A model generated the notes under the pieces. The model ran no database searches. It was not told the DNA's origin and saw only the letters and a program-made list of their open reading frames with translations. From Chionis minor (Eukaryota; Chordata; Aves; Charadriiformes; Chionididae): a DNA stretch of 64,000 nt. This document shows, in pieces, positions 29,001 through 42,385 of this stretch (within the stretch, counting starts at the first letter, position 1; the number at the start of each line of letters is the position of its first letter). The stretch is from positions 1 to 64,000 of the forward strand of contig VZSF01003245.1 of the NCBI GenBank assembly GCA_013398295.1, read 5' to 3'. A program made the position numbers and the translations under genes.

Positions 29001-32000
29001 TGTGTTTACAGGTGCTGATGGGCAGGTTTATCATCTCACGGTAGAAGGAAACTCAGTAAAAGACAGTGCAAGAATTCCTCCTGATGTGAGTTCCAATTTT
29101 CTATATCACTGATGCTTTAATTTTTTTCTTAGCTATGATTGCCAGAAGAAAAAATGAGGGATATGCATTGTAGTGGCAAGTGGTCAGTAGTGCAGTAGTT
29201 TGAAGTATGAAATAAAAGTTCCAACTTCAAAAACAGTAGCAATTCTCTTTTCACGTTCTTACAGTTTTTCTACTGAAAACAATATTGAAATAAATGATTT
29301 TTTTACAAGTTAAAATCTTCTTGGGCCCTGACTTGCTTGCTGAATAAATTACATGACATACTTTTAAGAATTTTTGTAAAGCATGTATAAAAAGCTTGAA
29401 TTAACAGAGAGGGTGTTACTGAAACATGTTTATGCCCTGTTAATGGATTTTATCTTCCATCACAAGGAGGACTTGAGTGGGCCAGAGCACTCTTTTGTAA
29501 ATTTTAAGTTTGGGTTTTTTCCAGTTACTCTGGAGAACAATCTTTCTTTTTTAGGTTGTTCTTGAAGGCTTTGATAAATTGAACTTACAAATAGAAATTC
29601 TTTTGGTTTTGTTTCCTACTTTAGTATATGCCTGTATTGTGTTTAATGAGATCTGTCGTTGTTGGTGTTTCCTTGCAACAAGAGACAGAGAAGTGATTTC
29701 CATTGCTTAAAACCAAAATTTCTTACAAGAAAGTGTCTTTTGAAGCATATTGAAGCAAATATGACTGACTTGATAAATGCTTATATTCAATAGAATTGTT
29801 TCTGGTGTAACTCAGCGGAATTTGGTCTATCATGTCATGTAATAGTTTTAAAAAATGAAATACTAATGTTGAAATGCTTGTTCCTGTGTTTGGCTCTATT
29901 AATCACACGATTTTATTCTGCTGCTTAAATATTTCCAGGGAAGTATGGGTAGCATTACATGTATTGCCTGGAAAGGGGATATCCTGGTTCTTGGAGATGT
30001 TGATGGAAACTTAAACTTCTGGGATCTGAAAGCTAGAGTATCCAGGTATGAATGAAAATTAAATCTGATAAACATGAGATAATGAGTGTTAGAATGTCTT
30101 TTCCCCCCTTCGTTTTTGTTCGTTTTTGTAGGAGGTCATCTGTGGTGTTTGAGGAGAAAAATGCAAGTAGCTTGAAAAAAAAAAGTTCCAAAAATGCCTA
30201 ATGTGTTACAGTTCTTTACGTTTCATCTTTTCTGTTTTATCATAGAATCACAGAATAGGTTAGGTTGGAAGGGACCTTAAAGACCATCTAGTTCCAACCC
30301 CGTGCCCTGGGCAGGGACACTTCCCACTAGACCAGGTTGCTCCAAGCCCCGTCCAACCTGGCCTTGAACACCTGCAGGGATGGGGCAGACACAGCTTCCC
30401 TGGACAACCTTTGCCAGGGGCTCACTGCCCTCAGAGTAAAGAATTTCTTCCTGAGATCTAATCTAAATCTGCCCCTTTCCAGTCTAAAACTGTTACCCTC
30501 GTCCTATTGCAACACTTCTCCATCTGAGCAATATCGGGATCTGCAACTTCCATGGAAAGGATTTAACTGCCCACAATATTAGATGTAGAATGATTGATAC
30601 TAATCTTGTCCTTTTCTTAGGGGCATTCCTACACACCGCAGCTGGGTAAAAAAGATACGTTTTGCCCCAGGGAAAGGAAATCAAAAACTTCTTGCAATGT
30701 ACAACGATGGAGCAGAAATTTGGGATTCAAAAGAGGTAAGTGTCTGTTGCTGAGATATGTGCTTCTTTGCAAAATACACACATTACTTTTGAAAATCAAG
30801 ATGAGTCAGGCATTAAGTTTTACTTAGTCCATGATTTCTTGTTGACAGTTGTAAAGTTATGTGGTTTTTCTCACAAGACTTTCAGTTCCTATAAAGCATA
30901 CTTAAGCTGTCATCAGCAAAAAGTACCTTTCAATCATAAAGCTGACAATGTCTCTGAGATCCTCTTCGTCATTCACTTGTAACGTTTTTGAGGCGGATGT
31001 TGAAAAGTTAAGGGGGAGTCTTCAGTGTTAGAATTTAATCTGTAGAGAGTATTTTTACTACAAGTTTTGTAACAACTGTGCTTATTCAAGAGTATGTATT
31101 GTTTAGTGCATGGATTTAATTTGTTAGGGAATACCAGAAAGCTAGACACTTGTTAATTAACGTTGTCTAGCTTATCATCTTATTCAAAAATCCCGTAGTA
31201 ATGTTCATAAACATTCTGGGGTTTGCTTCGTAAGTCTTTCAGGGGATTATAGTACTATGGGGAAGGAAAGATAATTGTACTGTTTTAACTTAGCCCCCGG
31301 GAGAAGTTCAGGTTATGAAGGTATGAAACAGGAATTTTAATTTTTTTCTGTTTACTTTGTAGGGAGCACTTGCTCCAAAGTCAGACACTTAATTTGAGCA
31401 ATATGAAACTCTTCAATGATGATAGAACATGGACAGCAGATACGACCAACAACATAGGCAGAGTAGAATAGAATATTATCCTGTGAGTTTCTCCTTGAAG
31501 AATATTTGAATACTTTTGATGCCATGGGATCCTTCTCCTATAGCTCTTCCCTCTCTTTTTCTGGGACAAGGGAAGGAGTTTCCTAAACAAAAGCATTTAA
31601 AATTAATTGATGTTGTCAGCTGAGACACTTTCAGAATATCTGTAGAAATGTTTTATGAAATAATTTATGGTCTCAGCCCTATTATCCATATAATCTTCCC
31701 CTTAGAACTTCACCTTTGCCTACAACCAATTATCTGATGTTTCCACATTTTTCTCTAATTCTCTCAGTGCTAAGAGTAATCATACTCTGGAGATGTTGTA
31801 CCTTACATCCGTCTGACTCCATGCTTTGAAAGGAAACAGCAGAATGTTGATTGCAGTGGAGATTTTGTTAATATTTCCTTATATTAACAATTGTAATGTT
31901 CTGTGATGCTACAGAAGGGTTGCAAAATGTCTGCCTGCTGACATGTGGTCAAAAGTGCAGTTTAGAAGGTTTTGTTTATCTGTGTTTTGTTTGTGGACAG

Positions 32001-35000
32001 TATATAATCCTATTCCCATAATGTTATGCTAATAATATGTCTAAATGTGTTTCTAGACAAGTTCAGTATTTATCAAGAAAGTATATGTTTATGAAGAGCA
32101 TCAGTTAATTAATAAGAACCTCATTTCCACCTTGAAGCACATATGCTAGATCAGGTACTGGAATTAAAGAGGGAATGTAAATTTCCACCAGTTTACCATG
32201 GAAATTTTATGTCAGAAAATATAACAAAAAGGCACTATACAGCTGTGCTCGAAAGGATCTTTCCTCAACTATCAATTGGGAAAAAGTATTGTTTCAGGGC
32301 AACCGTGTGCCCTACTCCAAGGTTTCTAAATTCCCTACTCTCTGGAAGAGACCATCATTAAAATGATTTACGATTAACCTCACCTTTTATTGCAAATTTT
32401 CTGGTATGCCTCACGGGCGTGTGACAGAGTCTTACACTGTGTGATGGAGTGCCTACTAAAAATGAAAAATAACTCAACTTTTTAAGGTACAAATGGTGAG
32501 CAGTTTAAGAAGTGGAAGAAACGTCAATTTCCGAATCCTGGATGTGGACTGGTGCACTTCAGACAAAGTTGTCTTGGCGTCTGATGATGGATGCATTAGA
32601 GTTCTAGACTTGTCCATGAAACCATCGTGTTTTAGAATGGATGAACAGGACTTAATAGGTATGCTGATTTCCTCTTTGCTGTTGACTGCTAGATACTTCA
32701 TTTTGAAAGCCGAGCATAAAAATGGTCAGCACTTCTATTAGAAAATTGTCTTATGTAGAGGATTTGGTGTCCCTATGGCGGTTTTCATAGGTGCAGATAA
32801 ATTTTCTAGGCTGAGGACATATGAAGGTTTACAAGTTTAACCTCCTAAACAAATTGTACACTTCATATCTTAATAAATTAACAAAGTAAGAGCTTTTTGT
32901 ACAGATATCTAGCAAGTTGGCCTAAAAAGCAGCAGTGCATCAGCTGGATATCAGTATCTATATCATTGTAATTCATTACGTGATTTTGAAACATTTGTTA
33001 ATGTATGAAAATATCTTTTCTGATATTTCTGGGTATCAAAGGCAGTTTGTAGACTGATTCATTGCTTTTCAAAGTAAATTTTCCCACTGAACTCTAAAAT
33101 AGCAATGTTAGTGCTCTTTGACTTTTTTTGCTGCATGTTAAGGGAATTTAAAAGTTTTACTGTTTAAATAGTTAACTAAGATACTTTTTTGGTTTATTTT
33201 TTTCTTACTTACAAAACTTCTTTTGTTTTGATCTTTTTGGTCAATCCTGCCTTTACTCATACAGTTTTCTTAAAATTGTAGATTCTGACCAAGACATATG
33301 TAAATAAACAAAATAGGGATGTGGGGAGCTGTGGTGTGGGGTGTCTGATGGAAAACATAATTTATGACAGCTATTTTTACTATGAAATGAACGTTCTAAA
33401 ACCAAGCACACTGAAATTAGTATACGCCAGGGTTAAGGTGCATGTGATTTAGCTGTCCTTCTGCCTCTACAGTGTGATAATCTTTTTAATTGCAAAATCA
33501 CATTTACAAGATTACTACATCCTTCAGCGCATAAGAAGTACAGGGAATTGCTGAATATTTAATAATGTAGCCACTTGCTACTTGTTTTACTCCTAAGGCA
33601 CTGGGTGGCATTTACTGCATATCATCCAAACCTTATACTGAATGCAGACTTACTGACTTTTAAATTTGCATGACAACAGATAGTACTATAATTTTCATCT
33701 TATTTCTTTGCTAACATAGACAGGTATTAAACTTCCCAGCATCCTTTTGGGATGATGGGCATTAATCCATGTATTACACTGTAGAAACTACAATTGCAAA
33801 GTAAAACTAAAACATACACTGTGGTACATTTTGGTATAGAAGTACTTATTTTCCAGCATGTCCTTGTAGTAGCAATAATCATCATATACAGCTCTACATA
33901 ATGCTGCTATAATGTACTCCAGGAGTCTATGGCTAAATTTATTATAGAATGTCCCAAAATTCTCATTTGAGCATGGTTGATAACCCTGTGCCTTCTATGA
34001 AATGTTTTCGCTTGAGTGTAAAGATAAGCTTTTACATCTAGTAACTCATGCTGTGTATATGAAAAGACCGTGATTTATGATTTTCCTCTGGTGCTTGCAA
34101 ACAAGGTGATACATATTATGGTTACTGAACAGAATATTATTGCACATTAGCCACTCAACAATGAATCTTTTCCTTTTGTTTCAGAACCGGCGTGGTGTCC
34201 CTATCTGCTTGTTCCAAGGGCTTCATTAGCTTTAAAAGCATTCTTGTTGCATCAGCCGTGGAATGAGAAATATTCTCTAGATATTATAAACATGTAAGGA
34301 GAAATATGTATCTATATATAAAATACTTTTTTTTTTAAAGCATAAGCTTCCATCTTTTATTAGTCTTTCTGTGCAAATAACTGTTAGACATAAGTTTGCT
34401 CACTCTTTGGGAGAGTAAAAAAGGTAATAGCTTCAGTATTTATTGCTAAAAGTAATAAATAGAAAAGGCTTTAAGGGCAAGTATTTTATTTCTTTTGACT
34501 TTCTCTAGTCCTTGGCTATCGAAAACTGCTGTTTACTTTAAGGTCCTGGCACTATTTTTATGTCTCTTACACATTATATTACTCCAGAGAACAACTGTGT
34601 GTTCTCTTTGATCAAGCAATTAATGTAAGAATAGTCAGAGTTGCCTAAAGTGTAATTGAAAAGTGATATTCTAACTGATAATCTAATAGGCATGTCTTTA
34701 GTTTTAGTGAGCCATACTTCACATCATAGTATCCTTTATTGTGTTTGTGTACTGTTGGTGGTCACATAATAATGGGCTAGGCATCATGATTTTCATTAAT
34801 TTCAAGGTTAATGAGTAAAAGAAAAATGTGGTAAGAAATGTTGGTGGCACTGACTGAGGCAGAGAGAAAGCAAAACCAGTCTTTCGTTAATATTTTAGGA
34901 CTAGTAAGTAGATAAAGAATTTTGCATGAATGCCTTACCATAAGAATATACAAGATTGTTACCAGATACGTTCTTGTGTTTTTCTACTACCAGTAATACT

Positions 35001-38000
35001 TCTCCGTTTCAGGTAATTCTATCATTTTGATAATAATACGGGAAACCGTATTTTTACTTTTTTCTTTTTTTTTTAAATCCAGTGATTATCCAGAGAATGA
35101 AAATATTAAAAACCTTCTTCAAGAGCAGTTGAATTCATTGTCCAAGTAAGAATTTTCCTGTTAATATTTGAGTAAGCTAGTGAATTCAGAGAAGGCAAAA
35201 AAATTTGTGGCAATTCACAACTTACTGAAGAAAGAGTGCTTTTTGCCCCTCTAAAGATAAGCTTGAGTAATGACAGCTTTTATTTTAAATACAGTTAATT
35301 TTTATTACTATGTAATTCCTAAGGGTGGTGCTTTATTTATTTTATTGTAGATTTTACATTTTTATTTCTGTTTTTTCCTAATTAAACTGTAATACAATCT
35401 CAAAAATATTTTTTTAAATAGGCAAACTGTCTTACTTAGTTTGTTAAATATTGACTCAACAGTCAAAATGTACTGTTCTGAATATATAAAGTGTGATGGA
35501 AGTCAGTATTGAATTTTTAACATTGGCTTATCGTAGTAATGGCTGACAACTGAGGATTTAAAGATGCTGATAAGGGTTAGTATGTAAGTTGTAGTTGACC
35601 GGGAAGGATTGTAATTTTCTAGGCAATACTTCTTGGTGACGTACGGTTCTTTGATGTTGGTCCAGACTGTATTGGACACTGCTACTTAAATACTCCAAGG
35701 TTTGTTAAGATATTCTAAGCTCTGAGGAAGATGAGACAAACAATTCTAAAAGTCTTTTATTGAAGATTTACTGCCAGAGTGATTTCATGCACATTGCTCT
35801 GCTTACACAGAAAAAACATTTTCACATTCAATTTAAATGATGAAATTATATTTGAAGCTGGTAAACAGAAGTTTTTCCATTTCCCTTTTCTCCTTTCATT
35901 TAGTAGGATGGAAAAGATAACTTAGTGTATTTTTATCCAGTATGAAACATGTGTAGAAAACCTAAATTCATGCATGTGGATCTCTTATTGCGCTATATAG
36001 TTGCAAAATTATTTGTAATTGAATTAATCTTATAATGTGTGAAATCACTACAGGCTAATTTACAGCTTCGTCTACACCCTTGTGGTTGTTCCCTTTATTA
36101 CAAGAATAAGGGGTTCCTGACAGACTCACTATTTGTTTTTAAACTGTTGGAGTGACTTGCTCCTTGAGATTAATTATATTTTAAATTATATATATTTCCT
36201 GTTGTAATTGTTTTTATAGATGCATTTTTTCAGTTCGGAATGGAAATTGTGTATTTTTTGGTTTGGTTTTGTTTTTTTTTTCCCCCCCAATTTGTAGGTG
36301 ATATATCCTACTTGTGTTCAAAACCAAACAAATTTGCACAGCATTTTACAGATTATCTATGGCTTTCTCTTTTTGCAGTGACATAAAGAAACTTTTGCTT
36401 GATCCGGATTTTACTCTCTTGCAAAGATGTCTCCTGCTTGCCAGGTAGTAGAGATTCAGATAACTCTATCAAACGTTTCCTAATAAAATCTTGATCCTGT
36501 TAATGAATATGAATATGCTGAAGTTTAAGTACTCAACTAATTCTCCTTTAACTCGGCGCAATTCCCAAAGTAATTTGTCACCTACGTGTTAGAGTGTTTT
36601 CGGGACTGAGAATGGAGATATTACCTTACTGGAACAGTTTTATTTTGCTTGCTGGATGTAGAGAACTGCCTTCAGTCTTGGTGGTGCTTTTATAAGTGCA
36701 GTTCTGCTAACTACGTTGCATTTAGTTATACAACACCCAAAAACGTAATTCGGAACTTCACAGCACGCAGTAGATTATATGCAAACAAGGGAAGTTTTTT
36801 TTATTCCGAAAGTATTTGTTCTGTGTTGTTCTTTTGCCTACACTAGAACTAATTTTAGTCTGTCTATATTCAGAGATGTTTCTCAAACTTAGTAACTTTA
36901 TTGTACTTGAAAGAGGATACTAGTGATTAAGTGAAAAATAATAATAAAATATCAATTTCCACGTATTTATATGCTGAACATTCACTGAGTTTAATTGCTG
37001 TTGTAACAGTCTTTTGGCCAACCTCTTACTTACCTTGCTTACTGAATGCCATTCCCTTAATCTTTTCTTGTAGTTTGTCCCATTGATAATGCAAAGTGCT
37101 TGTGGTGCCCATAATAACACGTGGTCTTTGTAAAAAAGATATTTTAAATGTGTAATACTTTTATGTAACATGAAAAAACCCAAACTTATTTCACATCCTG
37201 ATTTGTGTCTTCTCAGACTGTATGGGGATGAATCTGAACTGCATTTCTGGACTATCGCTGCCCACTATTTGCACAGCTTATCCCAGGAAAAGCCTGCAAA
37301 ACCAACAGACACAGCTGTCCGTCAAGAACAGTTGGTTAATCCCTTGGATATATGCTATGATATACTGTGTGAAAATTACTACTTCCAGGTATTTCAAGGA
37401 GGTCAAAAATGTGTTTAATAAGAGTTTTATCAGCACAATAAACACTCAGCGTTGTACCCTTTGTATTATCTTATAGCTTCTCTCTAGACATATTTCACTT
37501 TTTTTTAGTAACGTACCACTGTGGATTAAATCAATCTGTATTATTTAAAAATAGGGGGTGTTCCAAAAACTCTCAGAATACTTCTGTATCTTTCAAATGC
37601 TCGTTTTTATTTCTTATGGTACTCAAAATATTTTTCCTTCTCTGGGCAGAAATTCCAACTTGAAAGGGTAAATCTCCAGGAAGTGAAGAGGTCAACATAT
37701 GATCATACCAGGAAATGTGCTGATCAGCTTCTTCTCTTGGGCCAGGTTTGTGGGTAATATTTGAATTTTTTATTCTTCTTCCCTCTCCATTTTATGGCTA
37801 TATCCTATTCAAGTCAAGTTTTGTCTAACTCATATGTGTTGTTTCATACTTTTATTGACCCAGTGCATAGTTTTTGCTGTGTTAGTATGTTATTACACTG
37901 CAGACTCTGCGTAATGGCATAGTATATGGTAACATTTGGTGTTACCCGATTCAGACTATTTCATTTTCATGGGAACCCTGTAAAAATCTTTCTTTCTGTC

Positions 38001-41000
38001 TTGTGACTAGGAAAGAAAAATGACATTTGGAGTTTCCCAGAACTAAAACTTAACATCTTTGGTATAACTCAGTCTTCACTTAGTACTGTCATTTTAGATA
38101 ACAAAGGATGTACCAAAGCTTCTGGCAGATCTGTACTGAGCAGTGAGACACTGTACAGAGCTGCCTGGTGAGACCCTGGTAAGAATATTACTGCATTTGT
38201 GCAGTATATATCGTGAGCTGTTCCCTACTAGTGCAGTTGTGCTGCATCCATTTCCAAAAATAGCTTTGGTGTTACTAGCTCGAGCTTCAGTGATTTCCAT
38301 GCTACTGTGCATTTGAGTGTGTCAACAAATATTACCAGGAAAAGACACCAGAAATATTTAGTCTGTTGGTGGCCTGTTTAAAATGCCAGTTTATAGAAGT
38401 TTAAAAATTCCACTTTGTTGAATCACTGTATTTGAATATGTATTTAATGTGGCTTTTCATTACTTCTGTAATTATCTAGGCCATCAGCTTGACTGGCCTC
38501 ACCAAATTAACCTCTCTAAAATTTGGGCACCTCATTTTAGTAACAGGTAGAGATGAGGTGCCTGCAGTGATTCATTCAATTCGGAGACAAGTGTCTGCAG
38601 CCAGTGAAACGAGCCCCACTGGTTAGTTAGGTGCTCAGCAGTAGCTAACAATTTAAATGGAAGAATTCTACTTTTGATTTAAAATATCAAGTATTGAATC
38701 AATCCTTGAGATCCTGGCCAGTTTCTGCATCGTTACAATTTTATTTCTCCTCTGCTCATTTTATATCATCATACAATCATAGAAATGTTTTTCTTAGAAA
38801 TGTTTCTCTTCTTTTTATAACTCTTTAATAGATTATGTAAACAAGGAAATAAATACTCTGAATTAAATTTTTCTTTGGTCTCTTCTAGAAATGTTAGCCT
38901 GTGATTAAACATTATATTCATGATGGGTGTTTAAATGCTATCCTTACTAAGGATGCTATATTGAAATAGAATCTTAATTATTATGGTGCTGGTACATATT
39001 TTTATGGTCTCTTTTTACAATAGCTTTCACTGTTGTTTGTTCCATGTCTTAAAAAGGGTAAAAATACAAAAACTTCTGTTTAAAAGTGAGTAGGTTGTGG
39101 TCAAAGTTGTGTTTTGTGGTTTTTTTTTTCCTCTTGCCAGACTGACAGAGCAGTGCAACTACTGTTAGAAACGAGTTCAGAGAATGCACATTATTACTGC
39201 GATTCACTCAAAGCTTGCTTGGTCACAACTGTCACCTCATCAGGTCCATCTCAAAGTACCATTAAACTAGTAGCAACCAACATGATAGCCAATGGAAAAC
39301 TTGCAGGTAAAATGTGACTTGAGTTTTCTGTTTGCTTATAAACTAGTAATTCTAATCATTGTTAAATCTAACGGAGGTAGAAGAGGGGAAAGACCTGTTG
39401 TAATAGATCTTACATGTTGGTGTATGTTACAGTATGCACAACCTAGAGTAGTTAACACAAAAATGATCACAAACTCAGTTATAAAGTTCAGTGTTTTTTG
39501 ACTCATTTTCATTGAAAAACGTATTTCTGGAGTAATTCTCCAGACATGGAGGGACATGGTTTAGTGGTGGTTTTGGCAATGTTAGGTTAGCGGTTGGACT
39601 TGATGATCTCAAAGGTCCCTTCCAGCCTAGATGATTCTATGATTCTTAGCAATTGTTTGCAGAAAAGAGGTTGAGCGCATAAAGCTACATATTTTCCACT
39701 TCCCTAATTACAGAATTATTTTAAAAAATTGTTTCTTATTACTGAAGCTGAAATATGGACTTAGTTTCATTTCTGGTTCAGAACTTGTTTCAAAAACTGG
39801 GTTTTTTACACGTACAGGTTAATTTTGATTAGTGCAAGAGATGTTCACAATGTGATGATTGACTGAAATATTCACAGACATGCAGAGAAAGTGCAAATGT
39901 CTGTACTTCCCTGGAAAAAATACTTTCCACTCTGTGGACAATTAACACTTCAGTGTTAATAATTGCACTATGAACAGCATTAAATTAAGATAAAGGATTA
40001 TATATGAAATCTGTTTATTTGACTTACAAAGATTGTTATCTCTTTATAATGAGAAGTCTAGTGAACTCCTTGTCATTTGTATTTAGGACAAAGATAAATG
40101 AGAGCTTTGTGAGGTCCTTCTAAGCTCTGTGGCCCAGGAGAAGATATGATAACTGACACCAGGTTATATGGAGAGCCAGGTGGTAGAAATTAGGGTTTTT
40201 CAATATCTTCATATGCTAAGAAGGATATGAGGGAGATCCTTTTTCCGGGGATGAATGATCTGTTCACACTTACGTGGCAATTCTTTTTTTCCCTTATTAC
40301 ACAGTGTGCTTTTTATTTTGCAGAAGGTGTACAGTTGCTGTGTCTGATCGATAAGGCTGCTGATGCCTGTCGTTACTTGCAAACTTACGGTGAATGGAAT
40401 CGTGCAGCGTGGCTTGCAAAGGTATGTGATTTCTCAATTTTCAGTTTCCTAACATAAATGACCTACTTAGTGTAGGTAGGTATGAAGGCTGAAGAGGGTG
40501 CTGAAGTTCTTCAGAGTTAAAAACCTGAAACATCAATTTGAGGTATCATTATCAATTCATCATCAGGTCTGCCCTGGTTGTCCAAATGACAAGCTTGGGA
40601 CCTAAAAATGGTTAGAATACTCAATTTTTGTAATTTTTGAGCAGTGGTTTGAGAAGTTGCATATAGCTGCAGCAGTACGGAGTTCATAGTAAACTACAAA
40701 AAAACGCTTCTGGAAGTGGATAAGTAATTAGGCGGTGACTTTGTGCTGAGGTCTGTGTAGAGCATGTGCTGATTTTTAAACTTATCACCAACCACATAAA
40801 TTTGCATAAACTTCTGTTTTGGTATGCAGATGTAATTAAGGTAAGAGTACCTAGGCATGGTATTAATTCTCCAAATTATAATGGAATGGAGTCAGTAAGC
40901 GTGATCTTTCAGTGTCTCTAAGTAAAGTTTCTGTTATGCTACCTGCAGGAACTATGGAAAAAGTCACACTCGGATTTTCTAAATGGGTGGATCCCACTCT

Positions 41001-41678
41001 TTAAAAAAAAAAAAAAAAAAAAAAAGCATGGTTTGTCCTTAAGTTTTCAGTAAAGGGTAAAGATTTCTAACTTCTTGATACTTGAGGTTTTAATAAAGCT
41101 GTACCTTAAAAATAATGTTAATCACATGTAAGCATCAAGTGACTATACTGGAGTTTTTTCTATTTATGTATTTCTTCTTTATAGTATATTCGTTCAAGGG
41201 ATAAGTGTACATTTTGTAAAGAAATTGGTAATTTGAGATGCTTTTACTTCTGCCCAAAGTGTTTCACTGAAAGAAATGAACCAGAAGCTGAATGCTTTCT
41301 GCAGTTAGCAGCTAAGAATTCCTAACTGGCTTTCCCATCTCTTTAAGGTTCGTTTGAACTCGGAGGAGTGTGCTGATGTGTTAAAGCGTTGGGTAGATCA
41401 TCTTTGCTCTCCACAAGTCAACCAGAAGTCCAAAGCCATTCTTGTTCTCTTGTCACTTGGATGCTTTACAAAAGTCGCAGAGATGTTGCACAGGTAAAGA
41501 TGAAACAGCACAGTCTGTATTTTGTCTTGTCCAAAATTGTTACTTAAGCATTTGTGACTCAGAAGTCAAGGCGGAGGGAGGGGACCTGCAGTTTGATTTC
41601 TGACATTTGTTTTTATGTTAGCATTTTTTCTTTAATTAACTTTAACCTCAACAATGTGTCATTTCTGAGTGCTGGAAT

Positions 41679-41714
<36 letters not shown>

Positions 41715-42328
41715 CAATTTCAGGAAATATACTGGCATTTAAATTTACTGCAGGCTTTAAGTTTGCTAGCAGTCATTGACCAAGCAGTAACAATTTATAG
41801 TAGCTATGATTAATTCCAAGTAAGTTGAGGCTTGATCTGTCAAAAATTTGGCATCGAATGTCAGTTCCTTGAGTGGAAGGAGGAAGGGGGGAGCTAGGAA
41901 GCTTGGGGAGGGGGCAGTGCCAGGCTAACGGGTGTACGAGGAGCACGAGGCCGTGTCTGGGAGCCGTATGAGCTGCTCTGCGTGCTGCCTGGCAGCAGGG
42001 TAGCGGCGTTCACTGACATGAGGAGAGCACTTGGCACTGCCGGGATGTAGTGAATCCTACCAAACATGAAGGTGCAGAGATCGAGGTAGAGCAAGGGTGG
42101 AAACTGAGAGCAGCGTGTGATGTGGGACTGTGAATATGTGCCACGGTGGCAGCTAAACAGTGGTATTGTTTAACCCTGACGATGAGCGTAAGCCTTGTTG
42201 AGCCCTCAGTGTGGAAGAGATTTGCCCCTCCGGACCCAGGAGCAAGATTTCAGAAAGCCTGTCTTCTAGAGTTTTGATGCAGTGTCCTGACATACTTTTC
42301 TGTTTTCCCAGCCTAACAAATTATTCTC

Positions 42329-42385
<57 letters not shown>

